A stretch of DNA of 64,000 nucleotides, taken from positions 55,150 through 119,149 of the forward strand of contig CAVRZY010000227.1 of assembly GCA_963725415.1 (NCBI GenBank). Direction: 5' to 3'. The notes below the pieces were generated by a model. It was not told the DNA's origin, did not search any database, and was given only the letters and a program-made list of their open reading frames with translations. The DNA comes from CAVRZY01 sp963725415. GTDB lineage: Bacteria; Acidobacteriota; Terriglobia; Bryobacterales; Bryobacteraceae. Numbering within the stretch: position 1 is the first letter of the stretch; every line of letters starts with the position of its first letter. Both the position numbers and the translations under genes were made by a program. Shown here piece after piece: positions 8,121 through 17,079 of the stretch.

Positions 8121-11033
8121 ATGCAGCGCCTCCTGGCTGAAGTGCAATTCCGCGACCCGGCGCGCGCTCGGGACGACATCACCCGCCTCGCGGAAGATCT
8201 CACGCCCGAGATTCAGGCCGGCTTGCGGTCCTTGCTGGCCGCCTCAGCCGATCCCGATGAGGCCCTGCATCTGCTGGAACGCCTCCACCATGAACAGAGG
8301 GAGGCGTTCCGCCGCCTGACGGCTTCCCCAGGCGGCCTGCGCCTGCTGGTGGCCGTTTTCTCCCACAGTCGCTTCCTCTCCGAGGCCGTGCTGCGGCATC
8401 CCGGCTGGGTAGATGACCTGCTGCCCGCCGGCGACCTCGAGCGGGCGCTGTCGCTCGAGCAATTCCAGGAACGGCTCGAGGAATTCCCGGGCCAGGAGGC
8501 GCCCGGTGCGCCTTCGCCCCTGGCGCTGGCCCTGTTCCGCCGCCAGCAGATCCTCCGCATTGTGGCCCGGGACGTGATGGGCCTGTGCGGTCTCTCGGAG
8601 GTCACCGCGGAACTCTCCCATCTGGCCGACGCCATCCTGGACGCCTGCTACCGCGGCATCCGCGCCGAACTCACCGCCCGCCATGGGGCGCCGCGCTCGG
8701 ATGAATCCGGCCTCGAGTGCGGCTTCTCGGTAATCTCCCTCGGAAAACTGGGCGGCAAGGAACTCAACTATAGCTCCGACGTCGACCTGATGTTCCTCTA
8801 TTCCGACAACGGCCAGACCGGCGGCCCGCACCGCATCACCAACAAGGAGTTCTTCCGCAAGATCGCCAATCAGTTGACCGACCTGCTGTCCACCTACACG
8901 GCCGAAGGCTTGTGTTACCGCATGGACCTGCGGTTGCGGCCGGACGGGCGCTACGGCGAAGTCTGCATCTCCCTGGACGGCGCCAAAAACTACTATCGCA
9001 ACCGGGCCCGTGATTGGGAGCTCCAGATGCTCATCAAGGCGCGCGTCTCGGCCGGAGATCGCCGCCTCGGCGCTGAGTTGCTTGACTTCGTCGAACCGCT
9101 GATCTACTCCAGCACGCTGGACTTCTCGGTGATCGAGTCCGCTTCGGCAACCCGCGAGCGCATCAGCGAAAAGCTGGCGGCCAAGCGCGGCGTCTCGGCC
9201 GGCTTCAACATCAAGCTAGCGCCTGGCGGCATTCGGGACATCGAGTTTCTGGTGCAGTGCCTGCAACGCCTGCATGGCGGGCGGGAGGCCTGGGTGCGGC
9301 ATGGCGGCACTCTGCTGGCCCTCTCCCGCCTGCGCGACAAGGATCTTCTGTCGGCCAAGGAGTACTCGCGGCTGGCCTCCGCCTATCAGTTTCTGCGCAC
9401 CCTCGAACACCGGCTCCAGTTTTTCGAGGACCGGCAGACCCACAACCTTCCCAGCGAGCCGGAAGGCCTGGCCGTCCTGGCGCGCAAGATGCCCGCTGCC
9501 GGGCTCGGGAGCGGCGCCACCGCCGACCTGCTGCTGGGCCAGTTGAACGCCCACCTCGAGGCGGTGCAGGAGATTTATGAGCGGTTGATCCACGCCCAGC
9601 AGCCCATTTACTACACTCCCGCCGCTGCGCCGGTTTCCGAAGGCCCGCGCGAGGAACCGGAACCGGCCCCTCCCTCCGAGCTGACCTCCAGCAACTTGGT
9701 GCGCTTTCTCGACCAGCGCGCTCCGCGCCTGGGTTCGGCCCTGACTCGCAGCAATCTGCGCCGCGGCCGCTTGCATTTCGAGCATTTCCTGGAACGGGTC
9801 CTGCCCCACGCCGAATGGCTCGCCTGGCTGGATTCCGACCCCGTGCTGGCGGGCTATCTCTTCGACCTCCTCGAGCACAGCCCGTACTTCTCCGAGCAGT
9901 TGATCCGCACGCCGGAACTCATCATCGAGCTGAAGCGCATGCGAGAACGCCCGGGAGGGGACCTGCGTTATCAGGACTTGGCCTCTTCCTTCGATGACGC
10001 GGGCGAATTGCGGCGCTTCTTTCGCCGTGAGATGTTTCGCATCCAGAGCGAAAGCATCTGCCTGGCCACCCCCCTCTTCGCCACCCTGGAACGGAATTCC
10101 GACCTGGCCGACGCGGTGATCGCCGCCTCCTACCGCATGGCCATCGAGCAGGTGCAATCCAGCCACCCCGCGAAGTCTGCCGGCTACGCCCCTAAAGACC
10201 AGATGATGGCGGTCACGCTGGGGCGGCTGGGCATGCGCGAGTTCGACCTGGCCTCCGACGCCGATTTGGTTTTTGTCCTCCCGGAGAAGGACTGCTCTGA
10301 ACACGAGTTCTGGACGCGCGTGGCTGAGCGCATGATCGCTCTCATCAGCGCCTACACCGGCGACGGGATGATGTTCGCTGTGGACACGCGCTTGCGTCCC
10401 AACGGCCGCGAGGGGCCGCTGGTGCAGTCCGAGGCCGTCTACAAAGACTACTTCGCCAAGACCGCCCAGACCTGGGAAGGCATCACCTACATGAAAAGCC
10501 GCGCCGTGGCCGGGGACATCGAGCGCGCTACCGCCTTTCTCCACGAACTCCAGCAGGTCGATTGGCGCCGCTACGGGCAGAGCCACCGCTCCCGCAGGCA
10601 GCTCGCCCAGATGCGCATGCGGCTCGACAAGGAGCAGGGCTCCGGCGACCCGCTGAAGGCCGGCCGCGGCGGCTACTACGACATCGACTTCGCCCTGATG
10701 TACCTCCGCCTCAAGGGCGCCGGCATCTTCTACAAGGTGCTCAACACCCCCGCCCGCATCGACGTCATCGAGCAGATGGGCCACCTGGAACGCTCCGATG
10801 CCGACTTCCTACGCGACGCCGCCACCTTCTACCGCGCCATCGACCACGGCCTGCGCGTCTCCACCGGCCACGCCGAAGGCAGCCTGCCCACCTCGGAATC
10901 TCAACTCCAGACCCTCTCCGCCCTGGTCCGCCGCTGGACCCCCGACCACCTCCACGACCAGCCCCTGGACATCGAGCTGGCCCAGATCCAATCCCGCACC
11001 CGCGAATTCTTCGACCGCCTGTTCGGGTTGTGA
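8121..11033 (+). CDS. glnE: Glutamine synthetase adenylyltransferase/deadenylyltransferase
   Basis: GlnE adds AMP to, or removes it from, Tyr397 of glutamine synthetase according to nitrogen status. The 970-residue protein has both nucleotidyltransferase domains. The N-terminal deadenylylating domain has 'GKLGGKELNYSSDVDLMF' (Asp220, Asp222). The C-terminal adenylylating domain has 'GRLGMREFDLASDADLVF' (Asp713, Asp715). Length agrees with the family (E. coli 946). A TATAAT-like box at 8084-8089 may give glnE its own promoter; no good -35 or ribosome site is visible. The target gene glnA is immediately upstream. No PII gene is in the window. Confidence 0.96.
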   Translation: MQRLLAEVQFRDPARARDDITRLAEDLTPEIQAGLRSLLAASADPDEALHLLERLHHEQREAFRRLTASPGGLRLLVAVFSHSRFLSEAVLRHPGWVDDLLPAGDLERALSLEQFQERLEEFPGQEAPGAPSPLALALFRRQQILRIVARDVMGLCGLSEVTAELSHLADAILDACYRGIRAELTARHGAPRSDESGLECGFSVISLGKLGGKELNYSSDVDLMFLYSDNGQTGGPHRITNKEFFRKIANQLTDLLSTYTAEGLCYRMDLRLRPDGRYGEVCISLDGAKNYYRNRARDWELQMLIKARVSAGDRRLGAELLDFVEPLIYSSTLDFSVIESASATRERISEKLAAKRGVSAGFNIKLAPGGIRDIEFLVQCLQRLHGGREAWVRHGGTLLALSRLRDKDLLSAKEYSRLASAYQFLRTLEHRLQFFEDRQTHNLPSEPEGLAVLARKMPAAGLGSGATADLLLGQLNAHLEAVQEIYERLIHAQQPIYYTPAAAPVSEGPREEPEPAPPSELTSSNLVRFLDQRAPRLGSALTRSNLRRGRLHFEHFLERVLPHAEWLAWLDSDPVLAGYLFDLLEHSPYFSEQLIRTPELIIELKRMRERPGGDLRYQDLASSFDDAGELRRFFRREMFRIQSESICLATPLFATLERNSDLADAVIAASYRMAIEQVQSSHPAKSAGYAPKDQMMAVTLGRLGMREFDLASDADLVFVLPEKDCSEHEFWTRVAERMIALISAYTGDGMMFAVDTRLRPNGREGPLVQSEAVYKDYFAKTAQTWEGITYMKSRAVAGDIERATAFLHELQQVDWRRYGQSHRSRRQLAQMRMRLDKEQGSGDPLKAGRGGYYDIDFALMYLRLKGAGIFYKVLNTPARIDVIEQMGHLERSDADFLRDAATFYRAIDHGLRVSTGHAEGSLPTSESQLQTLSALVRRWTPDHLHDQPLDIELAQIQSRTREFFDRLFGL

Positions 11034-11159
11034 AGGGATAGCCCAAAAGCAGGCACTGTGCAGTATACTTGCAGCTTGCCGGGACTCAAAAGCGGAATTC
11101 CGGACCCATAATTTCGCCTTCACTGGCAGAGCACACTGAAAGCCGAAGGAGGATGTGCC

Positions 11160-14100
11160 ATGAGGAAAGCCCACCGGTTTGTGGTGCCAGGGTTCATTCT
11201 TGGGCTGTGGATGTCGGGCGTGGGAGCCGGGGCGCCGCTTTCGGGCCCCGAGGCCATGCCAGGTTCCCCCAGGTCACTAGTCAGCAAAGCTTTCGAGCAA
11301 CTTGCACTCAGCTTCGAAGCCAATGACGGCCAGTCCGAGGCTGGGGTTAAGTTCCTGGCGCGAGGGAGAGGCTACGGCCTGTTCCTCACCTCCACTGGCG
11401 TGGTGCTGACGCTGGGCAGGGACGCCCGGGGGACAGCACCTGTCCTTCAGTGGAGGTTCGCGGGCGCCAATCACAACCCCGCCGTAAGCGGCCTGGATCC
11501 ATTGACGGCCCGCAGCAACTACTTCATCGGCGCCGATCCGGCCAAGTGGCGTACCAATGTGCCACGCTACGCCCGGGTGCGGTACCGGAATCTGTACCCG
11601 GGCGTTGACCTGGTCTACCACGCCCAGCGCGGCGCGCTGGAATACGACTTTGTGGTGGCCCCTGGCGTCAGTCCCCGGGTGATCGGATGGACCATCGAAG
11701 GAGCGCGCAGAATTCGCCTGGACCGGCAGGGCGACCTGGTGCTCGAAATCCCGGGCGCCGAGATCCGGCAGCGCCAGCCTGTCGTCTATCAGGAGACGGC
11801 CGGCGGGCGCCAATCCGTCAAGGGGCGCTTCGTCGTCCGTAGCCACAACCGCGTGGGCCTCGAAGTCGGTCCCTATGACCTCACCCGGCCGCTGGTCATC
11901 GACCCGGTCCTGGAATACGCCACCTACGTGGGTGGCGACAAGGATGACTATGCCGCGTCCGTTGCCGTGGACCCGGCTGGAAACGTCTATGTGGTCGGCC
12001 ATACCCCGGGCAACTTCCCCACTGCGAATGCTTTCCAGGATTCGCCACCGTCCGTGTGGACAGCTTTCGTCTTCAAGTTGAACGCCGAAGGCACGGCCCT
12101 GGTCTATTCGACCTATCTAGGAGGTGAAGCGTCCACTACGATCAACGGCATTGCGGCAGATAGCGAGGGCAACGCTTACGTGACCGGCCTCACTACCTCG
12201 CAGCGGTTCCCTACCGTGAACGCCTTCCAGAGTTCGCACGGCGGCGGCGAGTTCGACGCCTTGGTGGCCAAGCTGGACTCGACCGGCTCGCGCCTGGTGT
12301 ACTCGACCTACTTGGGCGGCAGCCAGGCCGATTACGCCTACAGCATCGCCGTGGACGGCGCCGGCAACGCCTACGTAACGGGAGAAACCCGTTCAGACAA
12401 CTTCCCGACCAAGGACCCGTTGCAGGCCAAGCGTGGGCCCGGCACGTGCGACCGGGCCGGTCCATATCCCTGCCCCGATGCATTCGTCACCAAGCTGGAC
12501 GCTTCCGGTTCCGCGCTGGTCTACTCCACCTACCTGGGTGGCAGCCGGACCACCACCAGCAAACAATACGAGAACGGCCTGGACGTTGGCTACAAGATCG
12601 CCGTGGACGCCGCGGGCAGCGCCTACGTCACCGGTGAAACGGTCTCCGCCGACTTCCCCACCAAGAACCCCTTGCAGGCCAAGAAGGCCGGAAGTCTCGA
12701 TAGTAGAGACGCTTTTGTCACCAAACTCAATCCCGCAGGGACGGCGCTGGTGTATTCCACCTTCCTGGGGGGCACCGATGGAGACTATGGCCGCGGGATC
12801 GCCGTGGACAGTTCCGGCAGCGCCTATGTGACCGGGTACACCACCTCCACCGATTTCCCGACCGCGAAACCCCTTCAGGCAGCCATAGGCGGCGGCCGCT
12901 ACGATGAAGACGCCTTCGTAGCAAAGCTGAACCCTTCCGGCTCCGCCCTGCTGTACTCGACCTACCTGGGCGGTTCGGGCAGTGACAATGGCCGAGGCAT
13001 CGCGGTGGACGAGGCGGGCAACGCCTATGTGACCGGCTCCACCTTATCGACCAACTTTCCCGTGGTGCAGCCCCTGCAAAGCGTGCTGGGCGGGAGCAGT
13101 GACGCATTCATCAGCACGCTGAACGCCTCCGGTTCCGCCTTGCTGTTCTCGACTTACCTGGGCGGGAGCGGCAGCGACTCGGGAGGCGGTATCGCGCTGG
13201 ATCCTTGGGGCAGCGCTTTGGTGGCCGGCTCGACTGGGTCGGCCAACTTTCCCGCCACGCCGGCAACGTTTCAGCCCAAGCCCGGCCGGGGTGGCGACGC
13301 GTTCGTTGCGAAGCTCTCGGGGCTGGCGCAGCCCCCGCCCGCGGTCACCGCGATGTCCGCCGCCAGCTTCAGCACCACCGCCCTGGCGCCCGAATCGATT
13401 GCCAGCGCTTTCGGGCGCAACCTGGCGACGGAGACCAAGGTGGCCGACACGGTCCCGCTGCCCACCTCTTTGGGCGGCAGCACGCTGGCGGTGACCGACA
13501 GCGAGGGAACCGAGCGCCGCGCGCCGCTGTTCTTCGTCTCCCCGGGGCAGATCAACTTTCTGGTGCCCCCCGGCACCAAGAACGGGAGGATTCAGCTCAA
13601 GGTCACCAGCGCCAGCGGGCCAGCAGTCACGGGGACGGTTCTGATTGAAACCGTCGCTCCGGGCTTGTTCTCGGCCAACGCCGATGCCAGAGGCGTGGCG
13701 GCTGGGATCGTGACCATCGCCCGAGCGGACGGCACGCAGAGCTCCGAGCTGATCTTTCGGGATGACCAGGCGCAGCGCAAGCGGGTGGCGGTCCCGGTGA
13801 ATCTCGGTTCAGCCGGCGACACTGCGGTGCTGACTTTGTTCGGTACCGGCATCCGCTTCCGCAACGACCTGTCCGCCGTGAAGGTCACCATCGGCGGCCA
13901 GGAGTGCGAGGTACTGTACGCCGGTCCCCAGGGCGAGTTCGCAGGCCTCGACCAGGTTAACGTGCGCCTGCCCCGCAGCCTGAAGGGACGCGACGAGCTG
14001 GAGATCATGCTGACGGTGGACGGCAAGCGAGCCAACACTGTGACCATCTTTTTCTCCGGCAAGCCCAGGATTACTTCCATCGCGCCTACCAGCGTTCGGG

Positions 14101-14687
14101 TGGGCGAATCGGTCAACCTCACCATCAATGGGACCGACCTGGAGGACGTGGACAGGATCGAGTTCTCCCCCGCCGCCGGAATCACCGTGAGTAACCTGCG
14201 GGCTACGGCCAAGTCGGTGACGGCCCAGGTGACAGCCGCGGCCAGCGCCGCCACCGGAGACCGCCGTCTGTCCGTGACGGGCATGGTGCGTTCTCCGGAC
14301 ACTGCGGCCTTCGCCGTGCGGCCCAGACCCTCCTCCACTCCGTTCATCTACAACGTCTCCGTGACGAATGACCTGCTCGCGCTGCAAACCGCAGTCTTTA
14401 GCGGGGAATTCGAGTTCGACGACGCCGACGGAGATATTCTCTACACCGGCACTGCCGCCACCAGCGCCAGTATCGAATACCGTATCTCCGGCGCCTGCAC
14501 CCTGACGTTCTCGGGAACGTTTCTCAACCAGCGTGGCGTTACTTCCGGAAAAGTCTACTTCCTCGTAAACTACCGGGCCACCCGCCTGATAACCAGTTCG
14601 AGTCCCAGCGAGTTCCGGTTGATCGACGCCGCCGGCAACAAGAGCAATGTGGTCCTGAGCTCGGAGTGGGGAGGCTACTGCCCGTGA
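11160..14687 (+). CDS. Giant secreted SBBP-repeat protein with TIGR03437 and IPT/TIG domains
   Basis: A 1175-residue exported protein. The ATG at 11160 follows a strong ribosome site (AAGGAGGA). After a signal peptide comes a DUF7948-like domain ('FEANDGQSEAGVKFLARGRG', about 45-250). About seven SBBP units follow (about 250-715), each with 'YSTYLGG' and 'AGNAYVTG.T.S.NFPT' signatures, predicted to form a beta-propeller. A TIGR03437 domain (about 725-960) contains 'FFVSPGQINFLVPPGT' and 'FGTGIRF'. An IPT/TIG-like Ig fold (about 960-1050) and a C-terminal beta-rich tail complete it. The TIGR03437 domain is strongly associated with Solibacter-type acidobacteria. Function is unknown; a surface adhesive or scaffolding role is plausible from the architecture only. 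Confidence 0.88.
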   Translation: MRKAHRFVVPGFILGLWMSGVGAGAPLSGPEAMPGSPRSLVSKAFEQLALSFEANDGQSEAGVKFLARGRGYGLFLTSTGVVLTLGRDARGTAPVLQWRFAGANHNPAVSGLDPLTARSNYFIGADPAKWRTNVPRYARVRYRNLYPGVDLVYHAQRGALEYDFVVAPGVSPRVIGWTIEGARRIRLDRQGDLVLEIPGAEIRQRQPVVYQETAGGRQSVKGRFVVRSHNRVGLEVGPYDLTRPLVIDPVLEYATYVGGDKDDYAASVAVDPAGNVYVVGHTPGNFPTANAFQDSPPSVWTAFVFKLNAEGTALVYSTYLGGEASTTINGIAADSEGNAYVTGLTTSQRFPTVNAFQSSHGGGEFDALVAKLDSTGSRLVYSTYLGGSQADYAYSIAVDGAGNAYVTGETRSDNFPTKDPLQAKRGPGTCDRAGPYPCPDAFVTKLDASGSALVYSTYLGGSRTTTSKQYENGLDVGYKIAVDAAGSAYVTGETVSADFPTKNPLQAKKAGSLDSRDAFVTKLNPAGTALVYSTFLGGTDGDYGRGIAVDSSGSAYVTGYTTSTDFPTAKPLQAAIGGGRYDEDAFVAKLNPSGSALLYSTYLGGSGSDNGRGIAVDEAGNAYVTGSTLSTNFPVVQPLQSVLGGSSDAFISTLNASGSALLFSTYLGGSGSDSGGGIALDPWGSALVAGSTGSANFPATPATFQPKPGRGGDAFVAKLSGLAQPPPAVTAMSAASFSTTALAPESIASAFGRNLATETKVADTVPLPTSLGGSTLAVTDSEGTERRAPLFFVSPGQINFLVPPGTKNGRIQLKVTSASGPAVTGTVLIETVAPGLFSANADARGVAAGIVTIARADGTQSSELIFRDDQAQRKRVAVPVNLGSAGDTAVLTLFGTGIRFRNDLSAVKVTIGGQECEVLYAGPQGEFAGLDQVNVRLPRSLKGRDELEIMLTVDGKRANTVTIFFSGKPRITSIAPTSVRVGESVNLTINGTDLEDVDRIEFSPAAGITVSNLRATAKSVTAQVTAAASAATGDRRLSVTGMVRSPDTAAFAVRPRPSSTPFIYNVSVTNDLLALQTAVFSGEFEFDDADGDILYTGTAATSASIEYRISGACTLTFSGTFLNQRGVTSGKVYFLVNYRATRLITSSSPSEFRLIDAAGNKSNVVLSSEWGGYCP

Positions 14688-14848
14688 TCACCCGGCGATC
14701 CACAGTGAGGTGTGTGGGCAGCCTCGCGGACTGGCTCGACGACGGAGGCAACAGAGTGTGTTTCGTCCTGTGAGTAGACAAGATCTCGCGCAGCTTGACG
14801 AACGCCCGCATGATAGCGATGATGGCGCTTTACGGCTTGATTCAGGAC

Positions 14849-15057
14849 CCTAGTCTGGATTTCTCATCGGACCACGGGTCTGATCCAGTTGTGGCGCGGG
14901 CTTCAGCCTGCCGCGTCGAGACTCGTCTCGACGCGATTGCTCCACTGCGCCACTGACAGCATGTCTCGGCACGAGTGCCGAGACGGCAGCCTGGAGAGGC
15001 TGCGCCACGAAGTTGAGTGCGCACTGAGGCTCCCGCACGATGAGAAATCCAGTCTAG
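14849..15057. repeat. MITE-like inverted-repeat element in the 14688-15162 gap
   Basis: Twenty-base terminal arms CTAGTCTGGATTTCTCATCG (14849-14868) and its complement at 15038-15057, with one mismatch, enclose about 170 bp. Inside are two near-perfect hairpins, CGCGTCGAGAC/GTCTCGACGCG and GTCTCGGCAC/GTGCCGAGAC. Another pair, GTGGCGC and GCGCCAC, frames them. The whole segment could fold as a long branched cruciform. No protein-coding potential is credible in the 475-bp intergenic stretch around it. No second copy is seen in this window. Confidence 0.6.
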
Positions 15058-15162
15058 TCCGGACACCCACGGAATCAGTGTGCCAGGCGCCAGCGGGTTC
15101 TCAGGCCGATTCAGGAAACGGACTAGCGGCTGGCGCCGTCGGTCCCGTAGCATAATGGCTGT

Positions 15163-15810
15163 ATGGGCCTCCGCCCGTGGCTGGCAGTTGCGCTCCTGGC
15201 TGTCTCAGGCCGGCTGCTATGTGGGCAGGTGATCGAGTTCGAGTCGGGGGGGCTGAAGTATCAGACGCTCAGCAAGGGCGGCCTGACGGTGATGTTCGCC
15301 CATTTGCCGACTCACCTGCACGAATACGCTATCGGGCAGGTGGCCATCTCGAACGGCTCGATCTCCCCCTGCACGGTGCGCCCTGAGGATTTCAGCTTTC
15401 AACGCGAGGACGGCACTGCGATCCGGGCCGCGCCCGCCAAGACCGTGGTCGAGCACTTGATGGAGCGGGGCACCCGGAACGACGTGATCAAGCTGGTGGC
15501 CACCTACGAGAGCAGCCTGTACGGGATCGCCCGCTTCCACTCGACCAACGGGTACGAACAGCGGCGCCAGTCGGCCATCGCCGATCTGACTTCGACCAAG
15601 CTGAAAGCGGCTGCTGCGGCCTCCGCCCTCGCCCTGGTCGAGACCCGGCTGACGCCGGGGCAATCCACCGACGGGGCGGTGTTCTTCCCCACCGACGGCA
15701 AGCCCCTGGGGACCGGGCGGCTGGTGGTCCGGCTGGCGGGCACCACCTTCGAATTCGAAGGCGAGCCGGACCTCACCAAGGCCCTCCGGCCTTCCCGCGT
15801 CGAGAAGTAG
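15163..15810 (+). CDS. Small secreted protein of unknown function
   Basis: A 215-residue protein with an N-terminal signal peptide ('LAVALLAVSGRLLCGQ') and no other membrane segment, so probably periplasmic or exported. It is rich in beta-type sequence and polar residues; no catalytic motif is recognised. A CATAAT box at 15151-15156 lies 6 nt before the ATG and there is no ribosome site, one of several such starts here. It converges on the NRAMP-like gene 12 nt downstream. Confidence 0.78.
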   Translation: MGLRPWLAVALLAVSGRLLCGQVIEFESGGLKYQTLSKGGLTVMFAHLPTHLHEYAIGQVAISNGSISPCTVRPEDFSFQREDGTAIRAAPAKTVVEHLMERGTRNDVIKLVATYESSLYGIARFHSTNGYEQRRQSAIADLTSTKLKAAAAASALALVETRLTPGQSTDGAVFFPTDGKPLGTGRLVVRLAGTTFEFEGEPDLTKALRPSRVEK

Positions 15811-15822
15811 CGGCTCTCCGAT

Positions 15823-17067
15823 TCACCGCCCCCACATATCCCGCAGGCTGATGCCCACCAGGGCCAGCGTCAGGCCGACCAGCAACACTACCGAGACCCA
15901 GGCCACGAAATTGTAGAAACGGGAATTAGTCCACTGGCTCATGAGATCGGGCTTGTTGATCAGCCGGATCATGAAGATGAGGACCACCGGCAGGAGGATG
16001 CCGTTGAGGACCTGGGAGAGCAGGATCATGCGGATCAGGGGGAAACCCGGAATCAGGACCACGCCGGCGCCGATGGCGATCAGCAGGGTGTAGAGCCAGT
16101 AGAAGATGGGAGCCTCACCGAAGCGCTTGTTGACCCCGGACTCGAAGCCCAGGCCTTCGCAGACCGAATAGGCGGTAGACAGCGGCAAGATGGAGGCGGC
16201 GAACAAGGAAGCGTTGAACAGACCCGCGCTGAACAGCACAAAGGCGTACTTCCCAAAGGGCTTGAGAGCCAGAGCGGCCACGGCCGGATCGTTGATGTCC
16301 CGGGGCCCGTTCGAGTAGATGGCCCCGGCGCATGCCACCACGATGAAGAAGGCGATCACCAGCATGGCGACGCAGCCCACGACGACCTCGATTCGGGACT
16401 CGGCGTATTCCTTCGCCGTGATTCCTTTTTCGACCACGGCCGCCTGCAAATAGAACTGCATCCACGGAGCGATGGAAGTGCCCACCATGCCGATCACCAT
16501 GGTGATGTAGGCGGGATTGAGCATCAGCACCGGGCGCACGCTGTTGACCACCGCCTCCTTCCAGTCGGGCTCGATCAGCAACGCCGAAACAATGTAGGCG
16601 GCGTAGACCACGCAGGCGAAAAGGAAGATTTTCTCAACGCTGCGGTAGGTGCCTTTGACCACCAGCAGCCAGACCAGGGCCGCGCATACCGGCACCGAGA
16701 TGTAGCGGCTGATTGAGAACAGCTCCAGCGAACCGGCAATACCGGCAAACTCGGCCATGATGTTGGTGAGGTTGGTGACCACCAGCAGGGCCATCATCAA
16801 AAAGATGGCTCGCAGGCCGAACTCCTCGCGGATCAAGTCCGAGAGCCCCTTGCCGGTCACGGCGCCCATGCGGGCGTTCATTTCCTGGGTCACCACCAGC
16901 AGGATGCCGATGGGCAGCAGGGTCCACAGCGGCAGATAGCCGAACTTAGCGCCGGCCTGGGAGTAGGTCAGGATGCCGCCGGCGTCGTTGTCCACCATGG
17001 CGGTGATGAAGCCTGGGCCAATGACGGCAAAGAACACCGCGATGTGGTATCGAAAACGCTTCAGCAT
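15823..17067 (-). CDS. NRAMP-family divalent metal transporter, NRMT-like
   Basis: A 414-residue integral membrane protein with about 11 hydrophobic helices and the NRAMP opening 'IGPGFITAMVDNDAGG'. Canonical Mn/Fe NRAMPs have DPGN in TM1 and a metal-binding MPH in TM6. Here TM1 has D-A-G-G (residues 28-31) and TM6 reads 'GMVGTSIAPWMQFYLQ', lacking the methionine and histidine. Loss of the soft methionine ligand is known in NRAMP-related magnesium transporters, so Mg2+ rather than Mn2+ is the likelier substrate; that is inference. It lies 12 nt after a gene for a soluble MgtE-like Mg2+ sensor domain protein in the same direction, which supports it. Confidence 0.88.
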   Translation of the reverse strand: MLKRFRYHIAVFFAVIGPGFITAMVDNDAGGILTYSQAGAKFGYLPLWTLLPIGILLVVTQEMNARMGAVTGKGLSDLIREEFGLRAIFLMMALLVVTNLTNIMAEFAGIAGSLELFSISRYISVPVCAALVWLLVVKGTYRSVEKIFLFACVVYAAYIVSALLIEPDWKEAVVNSVRPVLMLNPAYITMVIGMVGTSIAPWMQFYLQAAVVEKGITAKEYAESRIEVVVGCVAMLVIAFFIVVACAGAIYSNGPRDINDPAVAALALKPFGKYAFVLFSAGLFNASLFAASILPLSTAYSVCEGLGFESGVNKRFGEAPIFYWLYTLLIAIGAGVVLIPGFPLIRMILLSQVLNGILLPVVLIFMIRLINKPDLMSQWTNSRFYNFVAWVSVVLLVGLTLALVGISLRDMWGR

Positions 17068-17079
17068 CGGCCTGGTCGC

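Noticed and set aside
9216..10784. 522-codon reverse-strand open frame inside glnE
   Set aside because: GlnE is clearly encoded on the forward strand with both active sites; the antisense translation is low-complexity Gly/Ala/Val/His-rich sequence with no domain.
15130..15170. Possible tRNA-like sequence before the gene at 15163
   Set aside because: No acceptor stem, T-loop or anticodon arm could be formed around the short resemblance.
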